Shown: positions 1 to 7,598 of the stretch, in pieces
Layout of the letters: each line of letters opens with the position of its first letter
How positions within the stretch are numbered: the first letter of the stretch is position 1
Origin: Streptomyces sp. A1136
Lineage (GTDB): Bacteria > Actinomycetota > Actinomycetes > Streptomycetales > Streptomycetaceae
Assembly (NCBI RefSeq): GCF_004795055.1
Contig: NZ_SSBJ01000003.1
Coordinates: 62,001-126,000, forward strand
Length of the DNA: 64,000 bases
Reading direction: 5' to 3'
Program-made: the position numbers and the translations under genes
Notes under the pieces: generated by a model
Told to the model about the DNA's origin: nothing
Seen by the model: only the letters and a program-made list of their open reading frames with translations
The model's database searches: none

Positions 1-211
1 ACGCGGAAGCCGCCCGGGCGATGGGCAGCAGCCGGCCGGACCTGAACTTCACGGCGTTCTCGCTCAGTTGCAGGATGACCGGCAGGCCGACCCGCTCGGC
101 GCCCTCGATGACCGCCTCGGCGTGCTCCAGCGTGATGATGTTGAAGGCGGCGACGGCTCGTCCGGCGGCCGCCGCCTCCGTCACGAGCGCGCCCGCCGGT
201 ACGAGGCTCAT
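1..211 (-). CDS. Class II ketose-bisphosphate aldolase, N-terminal fragment (runs off the left edge)
   Basis: The first 70 or so residues of a zinc-dependent class II aldolase (FbaA/KbaY/GatY family) that splits a ketose bisphosphate into dihydroxyacetone phosphate and an aldehyde. The visible N-terminus has the family pattern: 'AAFNIITLEHAEAVI' followed by 'PVILQLSENAVKF', the first strands of the TIM barrel. The catalytic and zinc residues lie outside the window. Its ATG (209-211) overlaps the stop of the SIS isomerase gene as ATGA, so the two are translationally coupled in one operon. With a SIS isomerase and a DeoR regulator next door, an amino-sugar or tagatose-type catabolic aldolase is more likely than the glycolytic enzyme; that choice is inference. 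Confidence 0.75.
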   Translation of the reverse strand, partial: MSLVPAGALVTEAAAAGRAVAAFNIITLEHAEAVIEGAERVGLPVILQLSENAVKFRSGRLLPIARAASA

Positions 212-1110
212 CGGACCGCCTCCTCGCCCGCCGTCAGGATCACGGAACGGGTCAAGTGCCGTGGCGCGTCCGGGTCGAGATCGCGATGGGCGGCGACGGC
301 GAGGGCCAGCCGGTGGACCCGTACCAGTTCGGCGAGCGGGTCGAGCCGTCCGGCCACCCATGCGGCGCCGGTCGCCAGGACCTGTTCGGCGAGCCCCTCG
401 GGCGTCTCGCCCAGGGACCACGTGACGGTTCCGGCTCCGGTGACGCTGATCGGTCCGTGCCGGTATTCCATCGCCGGGTAGGACTCGGCCCAGGAGAGCG
501 AGGCCTCGCGCATCTTGAGCGCGGCCTCGTTCGCCAGGCCGACGGTCCAACCGCGCCCGAGGAAGGTGAACTGCCCCGACGTCTCCAGCCCTTGGGGCAG
601 CGGCGCGGCGAGGGCGGTGCGGGCGTCCTCCACGACGGCCGGGCCGTGCGCGCCGAGGTGCGCGCGCAGCAGCGTCAGGGCCGTGGTGGCGAAGCGGGTC
701 TGCACGACCGACCGCTCGTCGGCGAAGTCCAGTACGACGAGTTCGTCCGCGAGAGCCGTCACCGGGGTGGCCGGGTCGCCGATGACGGCGGTCGTCGCCA
801 CCCCGGCGTCCCGCAGTCCGGCCAGCAGGTCGAGCACCTCGGTGGTCGTCCCGGACCGGGTCAGCGCCACGACCCGGTCGTAGCGCCGGTGGCGGGGGAA
901 CTCCGAGGCGGGGAAGGCGTCGGTCTCGCCCTGTCCGGCTCCCTCGCGCAAGGCGGCGGCCGCCTGGGCCATGTAGTACGAGGTCCCGCATCCGACGATC
1001 GCGGTCCGCTCCCCCGGCCGCGGCAGCACCGCCCTTCGCGCCGGGGCCAGTTCGGCGGCCCGCTCCCAGCAGGCGGGTTGCGTGGCCAGCTCGTGCGCGA
1101 CGTGACTCAT
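208..1110 (-). CDS. SIS-domain sugar-phosphate isomerase/deaminase (AgaS/GlmS-like)
   Basis: A 300-aa cytosolic protein with two sugar isomerase (SIS) domains, the fold that converts or deaminates phosphosugars such as glucosamine-6-phosphate. Visible signatures are 'VGCGTSYYMAQ' near residue 40, 'TRSGTTTEVL' near 85 and the second-domain block 'EAALKMREASLSWAES' ending in 'EYRHGP' near 210, all as in the isomerase half of GlmS. There is no glutaminase domain. I chose the ATG at 1110 because the reading frame upstream of it does not look like this family. The gene is followed with a 4-bp overlap by an aldolase gene and is divergent from a DeoR regulator, so it probably works in sugar or amino-sugar phosphate catabolism. 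The exact substrate cannot be read from the sequence. Confidence 0.82.
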   Translation of the reverse strand: MSHVAHELATQPACWERAAELAPARRAVLPRPGERTAIVGCGTSYYMAQAAAALREGAGQGETDAFPASEFPRHRRYDRVVALTRSGTTTEVLDLLAGLRDAGVATTAVIGDPATPVTALADELVVLDFADERSVVQTRFATTALTLLRAHLGAHGPAVVEDARTALAAPLPQGLETSGQFTFLGRGWTVGLANEAALKMREASLSWAESYPAMEYRHGPISVTGAGTVTWSLGETPEGLAEQVLATGAAWVAGRLDPLAELVRVHRLALAVAAHRDLDPDAPRHLTRSVILTAGEEAVR

Positions 1111-1263
1111 ACGGGCTCCCTGGAGCAGTGGGTCGACTGGTGCCTGCGTTTTCCTGCACGGTATCGGGCAGTTTCGCGCAACTTCAAGCATCCATCACTC
1201 GATCGCCTGGGTTAATCTCAAGCGGAGGGCCGACGGGCGGGCCGGGAAAGTGGGAGTGGGCTC

Positions 1264-2043
1264 ATGACCCGCAAGGAACGCTGGCAGAGACTGCTGGATC
1301 TGCTGGTCGAGCGGGGCGGGCTGGAGGTGGAGCCGGCCGCCGAACTCCTCGGCGTGTCCGCCGCGACCATCCGGCGCGACCTCGACCAGCTGGCCGAGCA
1401 ACAGATGCTGGTCCGTACGCGCGGTGGCGCCGTCCCGCACGGCGTCTCCTACGAACTCCCGTTGCGCTACCGCACCTCGCGCCGGGCCGCGGAGAAGGGC
1501 CGGATCAGCGAGGCGGTGGCAGCCCTGATCGCCCCCGGCGAGGTGATCGGCCTGACCGGCGGGACGACGACCACCGAGGTCGCCCGGGCCTTGGCCGCCC
1601 GCCCGGACCTCGCGACCGGCACGCCCGCCCTGACCGTGGTCACCAATGCCCTCAACATCGCGGGCGAGCTGGTGATCCGTCCCCAGTTCAAGATCGTGCT
1701 CACCGGCGGGGTGGCCCGGCCCCAGTCGTACGAACTGACCGGCCCCTTGGCGCAGCAGGTCCTGGGTCAGCTCAGCATGGACACCGCCGTCGTGGGGGTC
1801 GACGCCTTCGACCCGGCGGACGGCGCGGCGACCCGGCACGAGGACGAGGCCGCGATGAACCGTCTGCTGTGCGAGCGCGCCCGCCGGGTGGTGATCGCGG
1901 CCGACTCCAGCAAGTTGGGCGTGCGCGCCTTCGCCCGCATCTGCGCGACGGAGGCCGTGGACGTCCTGGTGACCGACACGGGTCTGCCGGAGGCGGTCGC
2001 GCGGTCCTTCGCGGCGGCGGGTGTCGAGGTGCGCAGGGTGTGA
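1264..2043 (+). CDS. DeoR-family transcriptional regulator
   Basis: A 259-aa repressor of the DeoR/GlpR type. The N-terminal winged helix-turn-helix is seen at about residues 20-55 ('AELLGVSAATIRRDLDQL' and the wing 'TRGGA'). The DeoRC effector domain, which binds a sugar phosphate, fills about residues 75-235 and includes 'TGGTTTTEVARAL'. It is divergent from the SIS/aldolase operon across a 153-bp gap, the usual arrangement for a repressor that controls its neighbour and is relieved by a phosphorylated sugar intermediate. The ATG at 1264 follows a purine-rich 'GGGAGTGGG' ribosome-binding stretch. The target operon is inferred from position only. Confidence 0.88.
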   Translation: MTRKERWQRLLDLLVERGGLEVEPAAELLGVSAATIRRDLDQLAEQQMLVRTRGGAVPHGVSYELPLRYRTSRRAAEKGRISEAVAALIAPGEVIGLTGGTTTTEVARALAARPDLATGTPALTVVTNALNIAGELVIRPQFKIVLTGGVARPQSYELTGPLAQQVLGQLSMDTAVVGVDAFDPADGAATRHEDEAAMNRLLCERARRVVIAADSSKLGVRAFARICATEAVDVLVTDTGLPEAVARSFAAAGVEVRRV

Positions 2044-2073
2044 GACGCCGGCGCGGGTTCGCGCTACGGACGC

Positions 2074-2988
2074 TCAGTGCGCCGGGACACGTTCCGCCTC
2101 GCGGGCCAGGGCGGCCAGGACCGGGGCGATCAGTGGGTGGGTCTCCGCGCCCCGGCGGGTCGCCGCGAAGACGCGGCGGGTGGCGGCCGGCCCGGAGACC
2201 GGGCGGACCTGGACCTCCTTGAGGTCCATGCCGCGCAGCGCGGAGCGCGGGACCAGGGCGACGCCTACGCCGGCGCCCACCAGGGCCGTCACCGCGCGGA
2301 AGTCGTCGGAGCAGTGGGCGAAGCGGGGCTGGAACCCGGCCAGTTCGCAGGCGAGCAGCGTCACGTCGTGGCAGGGGTTGTTCGGGTACTGGCCCACCCA
2401 GTCCGAGTCGGACAGTTCCGCGAGCGATACCGAGGGCAGGCCGGCGAGGGGGTGCCCCACGGGCAGGACCGCGTCGAAGGGTTCCGCGTACAGCGGGAGG
2501 ACGGACAGCCGGCCGTCGTCCGCGCCGGGGGCGCCCCGGTATTCCACGGCCAGGGCCAGGTCCGCCTCGCCGTCCAGCAACAGCGGCAGGCTCTGGTCGC
2601 CCTCCGCGTCGCGCACCCGCAGCCGGATGCCCGGGTGGGCGGCGGCCAGCCGGACGATCGCCGGCGCGAGGACCTCGGCGATCCCGGTGGCGAAGGCGGC
2701 CACGGTGACCTCGCCCGCCGAACCGCCCGCGTAGGCGGCGAGTTCGGCTTCCGCGCGCTCCAGCTGGGCCAGCACCTCGTGGGCGTGGCCGAGCAGGATC
2801 TCCCCGGCGGCGGTGAGGCGCACGCCCCGGCCGCTGCGGGTCAGCAGGGCGTGCCCGGTCTCCTGCTCCAGCGCCGCGAGCTGCTGCGAGACGGCGGACG
2901 GGGTCAGGTACAGGGCCGCGGCCGCGGCGGTCACCGTACGGTGGTCCGCCACGGCCCGCAGGACACGCAGCCGGCGGGGGTCGATCAC
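2074..2988 (-). CDS. LysR-family transcriptional regulator
   Basis: A 304-aa regulator with the LysR N-terminal HTH (about residues 15-60, 'AAALYLTPSAVSQQLAALE') and a periplasmic-binding-protein-like effector domain (about 90-290). It lies 124 bp downstream of kbl on the same strand but beyond a strong hairpin, so it probably has its own promoter. Streptomyces often place a LysR gene beside tdh-kbl, so control of threonine degradation is a reasonable guess. No effector can be named. The convergent DeoR gene ends 30 bp away. Confidence 0.87.
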   Translation of the reverse strand: MIDPRRLRVLRAVADHRTVTAAAAALYLTPSAVSQQLAALEQETGHALLTRSGRGVRLTAAGEILLGHAHEVLAQLERAEAELAAYAGGSAGEVTVAAFATGIAEVLAPAIVRLAAAHPGIRLRVRDAEGDQSLPLLLDGEADLALAVEYRGAPGADDGRLSVLPLYAEPFDAVLPVGHPLAGLPSVSLAELSDSDWVGQYPNNPCHDVTLLACELAGFQPRFAHCSDDFRAVTALVGAGVGVALVPRSALRGMDLKEVQVRPVSGPAATRRVFAATRRGAETHPLIAPVLAALAREAERVPAH

Positions 2989-3021
2989 CCCGCCATTGTC
3001 GCAGGTCCGGGCGGTACGGGG

Positions 3022-3066
3022 TCCCGGCAGTCCCGGCAGTCCCGGCAGTCCGGGCGGTCCGGGCGG
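3022..3066. repeat. Five 9-bp tandem units upstream of the LysR gene
   Basis: Three perfect copies of TCCCGGCAG (3022-3048) followed by two variant copies of TCCGGGCGG (3049-3066). They lie between the LysR start and the kbl terminator hairpin, so they fall in the LysR 5' region. Slippage of a GC-rich 9-mer is the simplest origin. Confidence 0.7.
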
Positions 3067-3070
3067 TCCC

Positions 3071-3105
3071 GGGTCCCCGGGCGCCAGGACGGGCGCCCGG
3101 GACCC
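3071..3105 (-). terminator. Strong hairpin after kbl
   Basis: Arms of 15 nt (3071-3085 and 3091-3105) pair with a single offset around the loop AGGAC, starting 7 nt past the kbl stop. There is no T-run, as is usual for Streptomyces terminators. It should end the tdh-kbl transcript before the LysR gene. Confidence 0.65.
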
Positions 3106-3112
3106 GGTCGGC

Positions 3113-4315
3113 TCAGACCCCGGCCGTCGCGAGGGCCGCGCGGGCGTCGACGAAGGCGGCCACCGCGCGCTCGACGTCGGCCGTGGAGTGGGCGGCCGAC
3201 AGCTGGACGCGGATACGGGCCGCGCCCATCGGCACCACCGGGTAGGAGAAGCCGATCACGTACACGCCGCGCTCCAGGAGGAGTTCCGCCATCCGGGCCG
3301 CCTCCGCCGCGTCGCCGATCATCACCGGGGCGATGGCGTGGTCCCCGGGCAGGATCTCGAACCCGGCCGCGGCCATCTTCGTACGGAACAGCTCGGTGTT
3401 GGCGGCGAGCTGTTCGCGCAGGTCGCCCGCGGACTCCAGCAGGTCCAGGACCTTGAGGGAGGCGGCCGCGATGACCGGGGCGAGGGAGTTGGAGAAGAGG
3501 TACGGGCGCGAGCGCTGGCGCAGCAACTCGACGATCTCGGCGCGGGCCGCGACGTAGCCGCCGGAGGCGCCGCCGAGGGCCTTGCCGAGGGTGCCGGTGA
3601 TGATGTCGACGCGGTCCATGACCCCGTGCAGCTCGGGGGTGCCGCGACCGCCGGGGCCGACGAAGCCGACGGCGTGCGAGTCGTCCACCATGACCATGGC
3701 GTCGTAGCGCTCGGCGAGGTCGCAGATCTCCGCGAGGGGGGCGACGTAGCCGTCCATCGAGAACACGCCGTCGGTGACGATCAGGCGGCGGCGGGCGTCC
3801 TGGGTGTCCTTGAGCCGGGTCTCCAGTTCCGCCATGTCGCGGTTCGCGTAGCGGTGGCGACGGGCCTTGGAGAGGCGGATGCCGTCGATGATCGACGCGT
3901 GGTTGAGGGCGTCGGAGATCACCGCGTCCTCGGCGCCGAGCAGGGTCTCGAACACGCCGCCGTTGGCGTCGAAGCAGGAGGAGTAGAGGATCGTGTCCTC
4001 CTGGCCGAGGAACGCCGACAGGCGGGCCTCCAGCTCCTTGTGGACCTCCTGGGTGCCGCAGATGAAGCGGACGGAGGCCATGCCGTAGCCCCAGCGGTCC
4101 AGCGCGTCCTTGGCGGCGGCGACCACCTCGGGGTGGTCGGCGAGCCCGAGGTAGTTGTTGGCGCAGAAGTTCAGGACCTCGCCGGCGGAACCGCCGGAGG
4201 TGACCGCGACGGACGCGCTCTGCGGGGTGCCGATGACGCGCTCGGGCTTGTGCAGGCCGGCGGACCGGATCTCGTCGAGGGTGGTGCGCAGGTCGGCGCG
4301 GACGGTCTCGAACAT
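3113..4315 (-). CDS. kbl: Glycine C-acetyltransferase (2-amino-3-ketobutyrate CoA ligase)
   Basis: A 400-aa PLP enzyme of the alpha-oxoamine synthase family, the usual length for Kbl. It cleaves 2-amino-3-ketobutyrate with CoA to glycine and acetyl-CoA, the second step of threonine degradation after Tdh. Visible are '[16 protein letters not shown]' near the N-terminus, the PLP-contacting '[10 protein letters not shown]' near residue 205 and the lysine-containing '[14 protein letters not shown]' near 240. The start is the ATG at 4315, where the family begins ([10 protein letters not shown]). The reading frame upstream of it is low-complexity and not conserved. It lies 192 bp downstream of tdh on the same strand and the two are very probably co-transcribed. 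Confidence 0.95.
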   Translation of the reverse strand: MFETVRADLRTTLDEIRSAGLHKPERVIGTPQSASVAVTSGGSAGEVLNFCANNYLGLADHPEVVAAAKDALDRWGYGMASVRFICGTQEVHKELEARLSAFLGQEDTILYSSCFDANGGVFETLLGAEDAVISDALNHASIIDGIRLSKARRHRYANRDMAELETRLKDTQDARRRLIVTDGVFSMDGYVAPLAEICDLAERYDAMVMVDDSHAVGFVGPGGRGTPELHGVMDRVDIITGTLGKALGGASGGYVAARAEIVELLRQRSRPYLFSNSLAPVIAAASLKVLDLLESAGDLREQLAANTELFRTKMAAAGFEILPGDHAIAPVMIGDAAEAARMAELLLERGVYVIGFSYPVVPMGAARIRVQLSAAHSTADVERAVAAFVDARAALATAGV

Positions 4316-4507
4316 GGGGCGGTGCTCTCTTTCTCCTGGTCGGCGGAGGGAGGGGGCCGGGCCCCGCCGGGAGGGGCGGGTGCGGGGCCCGGCGGAAGGG
4401 GTGGTGGCCGGGGCCGGGGACGGACGTGGTCCGGGTACGGGCACGGTCCGGGCCGGGTTCCCGGGGGATCGGGCGGCGATGGGCCGCCCCGAGTCCCCCG
4501 GCGGCGG

Positions 4508-5536
4508 TCAGGCCGTCCAGTCCAGGATGATCTTGCCGCTGCGCGCGGTCGACGCCTCGTCGAAGGCGGCCTGGAATTCGGTGTGGGAGTAGCGGCCGGT
4601 GATGACCGGGCTGAGGTCCAGGCCTCCCTCCAGCAGCACGGTCATCGCGTACCAGGTCTCGAACATCTCGCGGCCGTAGATGCCCTTGATGGTGATCATC
4701 GAGGTGACGACCTTGGCCCAGTCGACGGGGAACTCCTGGGCGGGCAGGCCCAGCATGGCGATACGGCCGCCGTGCGTCATGTTGTCGATCATGTCGCGCA
4801 TGGCCTCGGGGCGGCCGGACATCTCCAGGCCGACGTCGAATCCCTCGCGCAGCCCCAGCCGGGCCTGCGCGTCGGCGATCGACGCCTCCCGCACGTCCAG
4901 GGCGAGCGTCGCGCCCGCCTTGCGGGCGATGTCGAGGCGTTCGGGGCTGACGTCGGTGATGACGACGTTGCGCGCGCCGGCGTGCCGGGCGACGGCGGCC
5001 GCCATGATGCCGATCGGGCCGGCGCCGGTGATCAGGACGTCCTCGCCCACCAGCGGGAAGGACAGTGCGGTGTGCACGGCGTTGCCGAACGGGTCGAAGA
5101 TGGCCGCCACGTCCAGGTCCACGGCGGTCCGGTGCACCCAGACGTTCTGCGCGGGGAGCACCACGTACTCGGCGAACGCGCCGTCCCGGCCGACGCCGAG
5201 GCCGACCGTGCTGCGGCACAGGTGCCTGCGCCCGGCCAGGCAGTTGCGGCACTTGCCGCAGACCAGGTGGCCCTCGCCGCTGACGAGCGCGCCGATCTCG
5301 ATGTCCCGGACGTCCGCGCCGAGTGCGGCGACCTCACCCACGAACTCGTGACCCAGCACCAAGGGCGTCTTGACGGCGCCCTGCGCCCAGCCGTCCCAGG
5401 CCCGGATGTGCAGGTCGGTCCCGCAGATCCCGGTCCGCAGCACCTTGATCAGCACGTCGCCGGGACCGTACTCGGGCTCGGGGACGTCCATGAGCCACAG
5501 CCCGGGTTCGGCCTTGTGCTTGACGAGTGCCTTCAT
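4508..5536 (-). CDS. tdh: L-threonine 3-dehydrogenase
   Basis: A 342-aa zinc- and NAD-dependent medium-chain dehydrogenase that oxidises L-threonine to 2-amino-3-ketobutyrate. The catalytic zinc motifs are seen in 'GICGTDLH' and 'GHEFVGEV', the structural zinc loop in '[15 protein letters not shown]' and the NAD-binding turn in 'TGAGPIG' near residue 170. The ATG at 5536 matches the family start (MKALVKHK) and gives the canonical length; the longer reading frame upstream is rejected. With kbl it forms the threonine-to-glycine route. The 192-bp gap between the two genes is unusually GC-rich and holds no recognisable gene. Confidence 0.95.
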   Translation of the reverse strand: MKALVKHKAEPGLWLMDVPEPEYGPGDVLIKVLRTGICGTDLHIRAWDGWAQGAVKTPLVLGHEFVGEVAALGADVRDIEIGALVSGEGHLVCGKCRNCLAGRRHLCRSTVGLGVGRDGAFAEYVVLPAQNVWVHRTAVDLDVAAIFDPFGNAVHTALSFPLVGEDVLITGAGPIGIMAAAVARHAGARNVVITDVSPERLDIARKAGATLALDVREASIADAQARLGLREGFDVGLEMSGRPEAMRDMIDNMTHGGRIAMLGLPAQEFPVDWAKVVTSMITIKGIYGREMFETWYAMTVLLEGGLDLSPVITGRYSHTEFQAAFDEASTARSGKIILDWTA

Positions 5537-5616
5537 GGGGTGGCTCCAGGCATGCGAGGGGTGCCGTCGCGGGCGTGCGGGCCCGCGCGGTGTCGGTGTG
5601 TGACGGGACCAATCTG

Positions 5617-5636
5617 CCGATCGGCCCGGTGATCGG
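5617..5636. promoter_or_regulatory. Inverted repeat in the tdh / hydrolase intergenic region
   Basis: CCGATC (5617-5622) and GATCGG (5631-5636) form a perfect 6-8-6 inverted repeat about 80 bp upstream of the tdh ATG. It is a candidate site for a dimeric regulator such as the nearby LysR protein. Only the symmetry supports it. Confidence 0.35.
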
Positions 5637-5754
5637 TCCATCGAGACTTTCTTAAGCGGGTCGACAGCGCAGCTTCACGCCTATGCTCCTCAGGTGACGG
5701 GGCAGGGCCGGCCGGGACCGGGCCGGGAGCAGGGGAACGGGGAGGTGGGGGGGC

Positions 5755-6663
5755 GTGCCGAGTCTGCGCAGCAGGGCGTTGTCGGTCGCGCTGATCGCGA
5801 CGGGGCGGCGAAGACGGTTCGCGAGCGCCGAGGCGGTACGCGCGAGGGTGGCGCGGACCGCCCGACGGCCGGCGTCGCATCTGCCGCCCCGCTCGCTGGG
5901 CCGGATCGCCGAGGTCTCCAGGGCCTTCGTCGGGGCGTGGCCGGTGTACGACATCTCGCCGGGCGGCGTCGAGGCGGTGGCGCAGGTTCTGTACGTGCAC
6001 GGTGGCGCGTACATCAACGAACTGGTCCGGCCGCACTGGTCGATGATCCGCACCCTGGTCGAGCGGGCCCGGGCCCGCGTCGTCGTACCGGCCTACATCC
6101 TGGCGCCGCGCGGGACCGCCGACCGCAATGTCCCGGTCGCCGCGGACCTGCTGAGCGGTCTCATCGAGGGCGGTGGCGCGGGCGGGACGGTCCTGATCGG
6201 GGACTCGGCGGGAGCCGGTCTGGCGTTGGCCGCCGCCCAGCGGCTGCGGGACCGCACGGGGGCGCAGCCGTCCCGCATCGTGCTGATCTCGCCGTGGCTG
6301 GACGTGACGATGAGCCATCCCGCGCAGGAGGACATCGAGCGGGCCGACCCGTTGCTGGCCCGGTCGGGGCTGGTCGAGGCGGGGCGGTTGTACGCGGGCA
6401 CCCTCGCCGCGGACGACCCCCGGGTGAGCCCGCTGCACGGGTCGTTCACGGGACTGGCGCCGCTGACGGTGTTCACGGGGACCCGGGACGTGCTGACGAC
6501 GGACAGCCGGGAGCTGGTGCGACGGGCGCGGGAGGGCGGGGTGGACGTGGAGTTCCACGAGGCGGCGGGCCTGCCGCACGGCTACCCGTTGTTGCCCGTC
6601 CCGGAGGGGCGGGCGGCCCGCGACCGGATCGTGGAGCTGGTCAGGGCCGCCGCGGAGTTGTGA
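5755..6663 (+). CDS. Alpha/beta-hydrolase (HSL/acetyl-esterase family)
   Basis: A 302-aa esterase/lipase of the hormone-sensitive-lipase group. The oxyanion-hole motif HGG is seen in 'LYVHGGAYINE' near residue 83 and the nucleophile elbow GDSAG in 'LIGDSAGAGLALA' near 150. The acid is probably in 'TGTRDVLTTDS', and the histidine is in 'GLPHGYPLLP' near 280. The natural substrate is unknown. No signal peptide or membrane segment is obvious. The start is GTG 5755 after a GGGGAGG-rich stretch. It is divergent from tdh and convergent with the methyltransferase gene. Confidence 0.85.
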   Translation: MPSLRSRALSVALIATGRRRRFASAEAVRARVARTARRPASHLPPRSLGRIAEVSRAFVGAWPVYDISPGGVEAVAQVLYVHGGAYINELVRPHWSMIRTLVERARARVVVPAYILAPRGTADRNVPVAADLLSGLIEGGGAGGTVLIGDSAGAGLALAAAQRLRDRTGAQPSRIVLISPWLDVTMSHPAQEDIERADPLLARSGLVEAGRLYAGTLAADDPRVSPLHGSFTGLAPLTVFTGTRDVLTTDSRELVRRAREGGVDVEFHEAAGLPHGYPLLPVPEGRAARDRIVELVRAAAEL

Positions 6664-6743
6664 GCGGCGACGGCACGGCCCGGGTGTGACCCTTCGACGG
6701 CGCGGCGGCCCGTACGGGCGGCGCCGCGTCACCGGTCCCACGG

Positions 6744-7451
6744 TCAGGCCAGGCAGGTCATCAGGGAGCTGACGGGCCGGGCCCGGTAGGCCGCCCAGAA
6801 GGCCTCGTCGCGTTCCGCGTCCGGCGGCGGGGTGCGTACGGGCTGCCAGCCGGCCGTGGCGAACCCGGCTTCGACCGCCGCTTCGCAGAAGTCGGCGTGC
6901 GTCCAGGCGCGGAACTCGAAGTGGGCGTCGGGATGGGCGACGAACTGCGCCCGCACGAGCGGGGCCTCGTCGTGCGGTTCGCGATGCAGGACGCGGACAC
7001 CGTACGGGGACCAGTCCGGGCACGGGAACGCCCCCGGGTTCGGCACGATGGCCAGCAGCCGGCCCCCGGGCCGCAGGTTGGCCCGTACGGACCGGAACAG
7101 GGCGTGCAGCGCCTGCCGGTCGGGGGCCTGGTTGAAGAGATAGACGGCGGTGGCCAGGTCGAACGGGCCCAGCTGCGGCATTCCGGCGGCGTCGGCGACC
7201 ACGTACTCGATCCGCTCGTCCCGCTGGGCCTCGCGGGCCCGGCGGATGCGGTCGGGGCAGTCGTCCACGCCCACGGTCCGCCGGGCACCGCCGCTCGCGA
7301 GCAGCCGCGCGGTGCCTCCGTGCCCGCAGGGGAGGTCGAGGGCGTCGAGCCCGCGGACCCCGCCGAGCGCGTCCAGCGCGGTGCGCAGGGTGAGGGCGTC
7401 GGCTTCCGAGAAGGCGGCCCGGGGCTTCGACGTGTCGTACTGCTGTCGCAT
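6744..7451 (-). CDS. Class I SAM-dependent methyltransferase
   Basis: A 235-aa cytosolic methyltransferase. Motif I is 'LDLPCGHGGTARLLA' near residue 40, the acidic residue of motif II is in 'TVGVDDCPD', and a motif IV-like stretch is 'FDLATAVYLFNQ'. The C-terminal half resembles ToxA-type small-molecule methyltransferases but gives no substrate. The start is ATG 7451. The much longer open frame running upstream to 9917 is a GC-bias artefact antisense to the phosphatase gene. It is divergent from that gene across 147 bp. Confidence 0.82.
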   Translation of the reverse strand: MRQQYDTSKPRAAFSEADALTLRTALDALGGVRGLDALDLPCGHGGTARLLASGGARRTVGVDDCPDRIRRAREAQRDERIEYVVADAAGMPQLGPFDLATAVYLFNQAPDRQALHALFRSVRANLRPGGRLLAIVPNPGAFPCPDWSPYGVRVLHREPHDEAPLVRAQFVAHPDAHFEFRAWTHADFCEAAVEAGFATAGWQPVRTPPPDAERDEAFWAAYRARPVSSLMTCLA

Positions 7452-7598
7452 GTCCCAGAGCCTCCCCGGCGACGGCGCGGCGGACAGCCGTCGGGGGCGG
7501 ACCGTCCCCCGCACGGGGGAGGCGTTCGGGTCAGTCGGTGCGGCGTACGGGGCCGTGCGGCGGGTGCGGGCCCGTCGCGCCGGGCGCATCCTGGCTGT

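Noticed and set aside
1111..1263. Possible DeoR operator with TTTC repeats between the SIS and DeoR genes
   Set aside because: Some TTTC-like repeats are present, but no clear symmetry or regular spacing could be defined by eye.
2813..5632. A 939-codon open frame on the plus strand over kbl and tdh
   Set aside because: It is antisense to two well-supported enzymes and shows no family resemblance.
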